A stretch of 28,779 nt of DNA from a virus, in IMG/VR virus record IMGVR_UViG_3300042987_001591, positions 1 through 28,779 of that record; one strand, 5' to 3'. How positions within the stretch are numbered: the stretch's first letter is position 1; the number at the start of each line of letters is the position of its first letter. The notes below the pieces were generated by a model. The model worked only from the letters and a program-made list of their open reading frames with translations, was not told where the DNA came from and searched no databases. Made by a program: the position numbers and the translations under genes. Shown here one piece after another: positions 27,516 to 28,779 of the stretch.

Positions 27516-28734
27516 CAAAGAGTTCCTCTCTCTTGCCACTGTCAAGATCCCACTGAAGATAAAAAGCAAAAGGATGACCTCTGCGAACCTTGCGACTAAC
27601 CACTTCAAACAAATTCGATTCAGCATTTCTATGCACTGCCATAACAAGATCAGCATCGTAAGCTAACTGCTTACTCCATGCTACCTCGGCTAAGGCGGGT
27701 GCCCTTTCTCCATGATTACTATCCATTGTAACAGCAGCAATATCAATAACCGGAATATTGTGCCTTACTGCAATTCTCTTAAAGTCCTTGGATAGATTCT
27801 TGGCTCGTTCAGTCTCTGTTCCGCCCTTTTTAGCGTCATCAAAGAGTCCGTGGTAATCCAAAATCAACAAATCTGGATTATACTGCTCTACTTTTGCTTC
27901 CACCACATTCTGATTTGCTGCCTCAATACCGTCTGATGTTACTAAGTGGATTGGAGGTCTATTAGCAAAAGTACGCTTAGCCCAATCTTCGTAGGCATCT
28001 GGGTTTACCCCACGGCCGAACATTAAATCTGAATTTCTGAAGGTTTCACCTTGGTTAAGAATGGTGTCTAAGCGATATCCCTCTTGCTCTTTATTCATCT
28101 CTAAGGAAATGATCAGCGGGCTATATCCTGCCATCCAAGCATTAGCGGCAAAAAGTCTAGAGAACCAAGACTTACCGCTGCCTGTCCAGCCAAGGATAAC
28201 AATAAAGTCTCCCTTTTGCCAGCCACCAAAGTGCTTATCAATTACGTCAAAACCGCTGGGAATACCCATAATATTATTATCTGGGTCTTCATACCGAGTT
28301 TTGAAGTCTTGTACTCTCTCAATGTAGTCGCCCGTTAGGTTGGTATCCTTGAGAGCCCCTGTGTTCTTCATTAACCTAAGGCTGTTCATTGCCACAAAAT
28401 TCAATGCAGCATTAGGCCCACTATCTCTGAGGATCTGGATTGTGTCGTGAAGAGTCGTTCGGACATTCTCCGACAATGAATGCTTTCTTGCTTCATCAAT
28501 ATAAAACTGTAGTGGGGCTGCCGTCGTATCAATAAACTCAAACTGCCTAAATTCATTCTTGACAATAGATTTTGTGGGAAGCTTACCGTACTTGGAGTAA
28601 TAGCCATGTACAAACTCCCAAATATCTTTATGGTCGATAAATGCCTCATCAATATTTTGCTCTACGGCAGGGATTATGTCTTCGGCATCAATCAGACTAT
28701 TTAATAGTCCCATTTCGTAATTAATTTGAATCAC
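27508..28734 (-). CDS. dnaB: DnaB-like replicative helicase
   Basis: A 408-aa protein. Residues 1-120 form the DnaB N-terminal helical domain, then the RecA-like domain: Walker A GWTGSGKS at 182-189, LEMNKEQ after it, and Walker B LLILDYHG with D293. The C-terminal RKVRRG arginine region is the usual DNA-loop/finger. It unwinds the fork ahead of the polymerase. The start is GTG 28734; its ribosome site AAGG is almost adjacent, and ATG 28713 is a shorter alternative, so the exact start is uncertain. Confidence 0.9.
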   Translation of the reverse strand: MIQINYEMGLLNSLIDAEDIIPAVEQNIDEAFIDHKDIWEFVHGYYSKYGKLPTKSIVKNEFRQFEFIDTTAAPLQFYIDEARKHSLSENVRTTLHDTIQILRDSGPNAALNFVAMNSLRLMKNTGALKDTNLTGDYIERVQDFKTRYEDPDNNIMGIPSGFDVIDKHFGGWQKGDFIVILGWTGSGKSWFSRLFAANAWMAGYSPLIISLEMNKEQEGYRLDTILNQGETFRNSDLMFGRGVNPDAYEDWAKRTFANRPPIHLVTSDGIEAANQNVVEAKVEQYNPDLLILDYHGLFDDAKKGGTETERAKNLSKDFKRIAVRHNIPVIDIAAVTMDSNHGERAPALAEVAWSKQLAYDADLVMAVHRNAESNLFEVVSRKVRRGHPFAFYLQWDLDSGKREELFDV

Positions 28735-28779
28735 CCTTCATGCGCTCTTGCGTCTCCCGAAGGAGGCGACGAAATTCTT
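28721..28779 (-). CDS. C-terminal end of an upstream gene, truncated by window
   Basis: One frame runs from base 28779 to TAA at 28721-28723, giving EFRRLLRETQERMKGDSN, which looks like the amphipathic end of a real protein and overlaps the helicase start by 14 nt. Only these 18 residues are visible; another frame also lacks early stops, so this is tentative. Confidence 0.4.
   Translation of the reverse strand, partial: EFRRLLRETQERMKGDSN

Overview
The window reads as part of a large, AT-rich, tailed-phage genome that infects an actinobacterium. Phage origin rests on terminase small and large subunits, a phage-type replisome (DnaB-like helicase, DnaG-like primase, a DnaE-type polymerase, a gp32-like SSB, RecA/UvsX), two tRNA genes and dozens of tightly packed small genes. 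The actinobacterial host is inferred from a WhiB-like iron-sulfur regulator (11938-12270), a family essentially confined to Actinobacteria and their phages, and from several small proteins of types I associate with actinophages. The DNA is visibly less GC-rich than typical actinobacterial chromosomes, and the two tRNAs (Lys-UUU, Glu-UUC) suit A-ending codons. Every gene I can support is on the minus strand; plus-strand ORFs are shadows. Transcription therefore runs from high to low coordinates.

Layout in transcription order. 28779-20680: end of an unrecognised gene, helicase, a 63-aa protein, primase, SSB, a HAD-like protein, an overlapping 55-aa zinc ribbon, a SLOG-fold protein, a 65-aa protein, dCMP deaminase and the DnaE polymerase. 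20638-17157: recombination block with RecA/UvsX, an Hjc-like resolvase, a 112-aa protein, a Cas4-like nuclease, a zinc-finger protein, a RuvC-like resolvase and an HTH protein; a YkgJ-like cysteine cluster protein follows. 16460-12373: a promoter, a DUF932-like protein, two unknown proteins, then terminase small and large subunits, with no portal or capsid genes beside them. 12364-10783: short, individually regulated units: WhiB, a 104-aa basic protein with its own promoter, leader hairpin and terminator, and an exported lysozyme-like protein. 10782-10428 is non-coding, rich in palindromes, and holds a promoter.

10427-5686 is an operon of twelve genes that includes a Bergerat-fold ATPase joined to a HEIDH (HExxH) motif and a 41-aa membrane peptide. 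5685-5474 is a second promoter region. 5473-1 is a second operon of small proteins, several with cysteine-pair zinc sites. It contains four divergent paralogues sharing a C[IV][CL]GQ[LV][FY] motif, and ends in tRNA-Glu, tRNA-Lys and an Api92-like gene cut by the window edge.

Regulation. The two small-gene operons start from promoters that share a 19-bp identical block covering the -35 box (TTGACA) and the stretch upstream; both have 17-bp spacers. Three further promoter candidates with 17-bp spacers precede the DUF932-like gene, the 104-aa gene and, weakly, whiB. Translation is coupled through many 1-4 bp stop/start overlaps. Many starts are set by clear Shine-Dalgarno sites rather than by the longest ORF; I have moved starts accordingly and said so in each entry.
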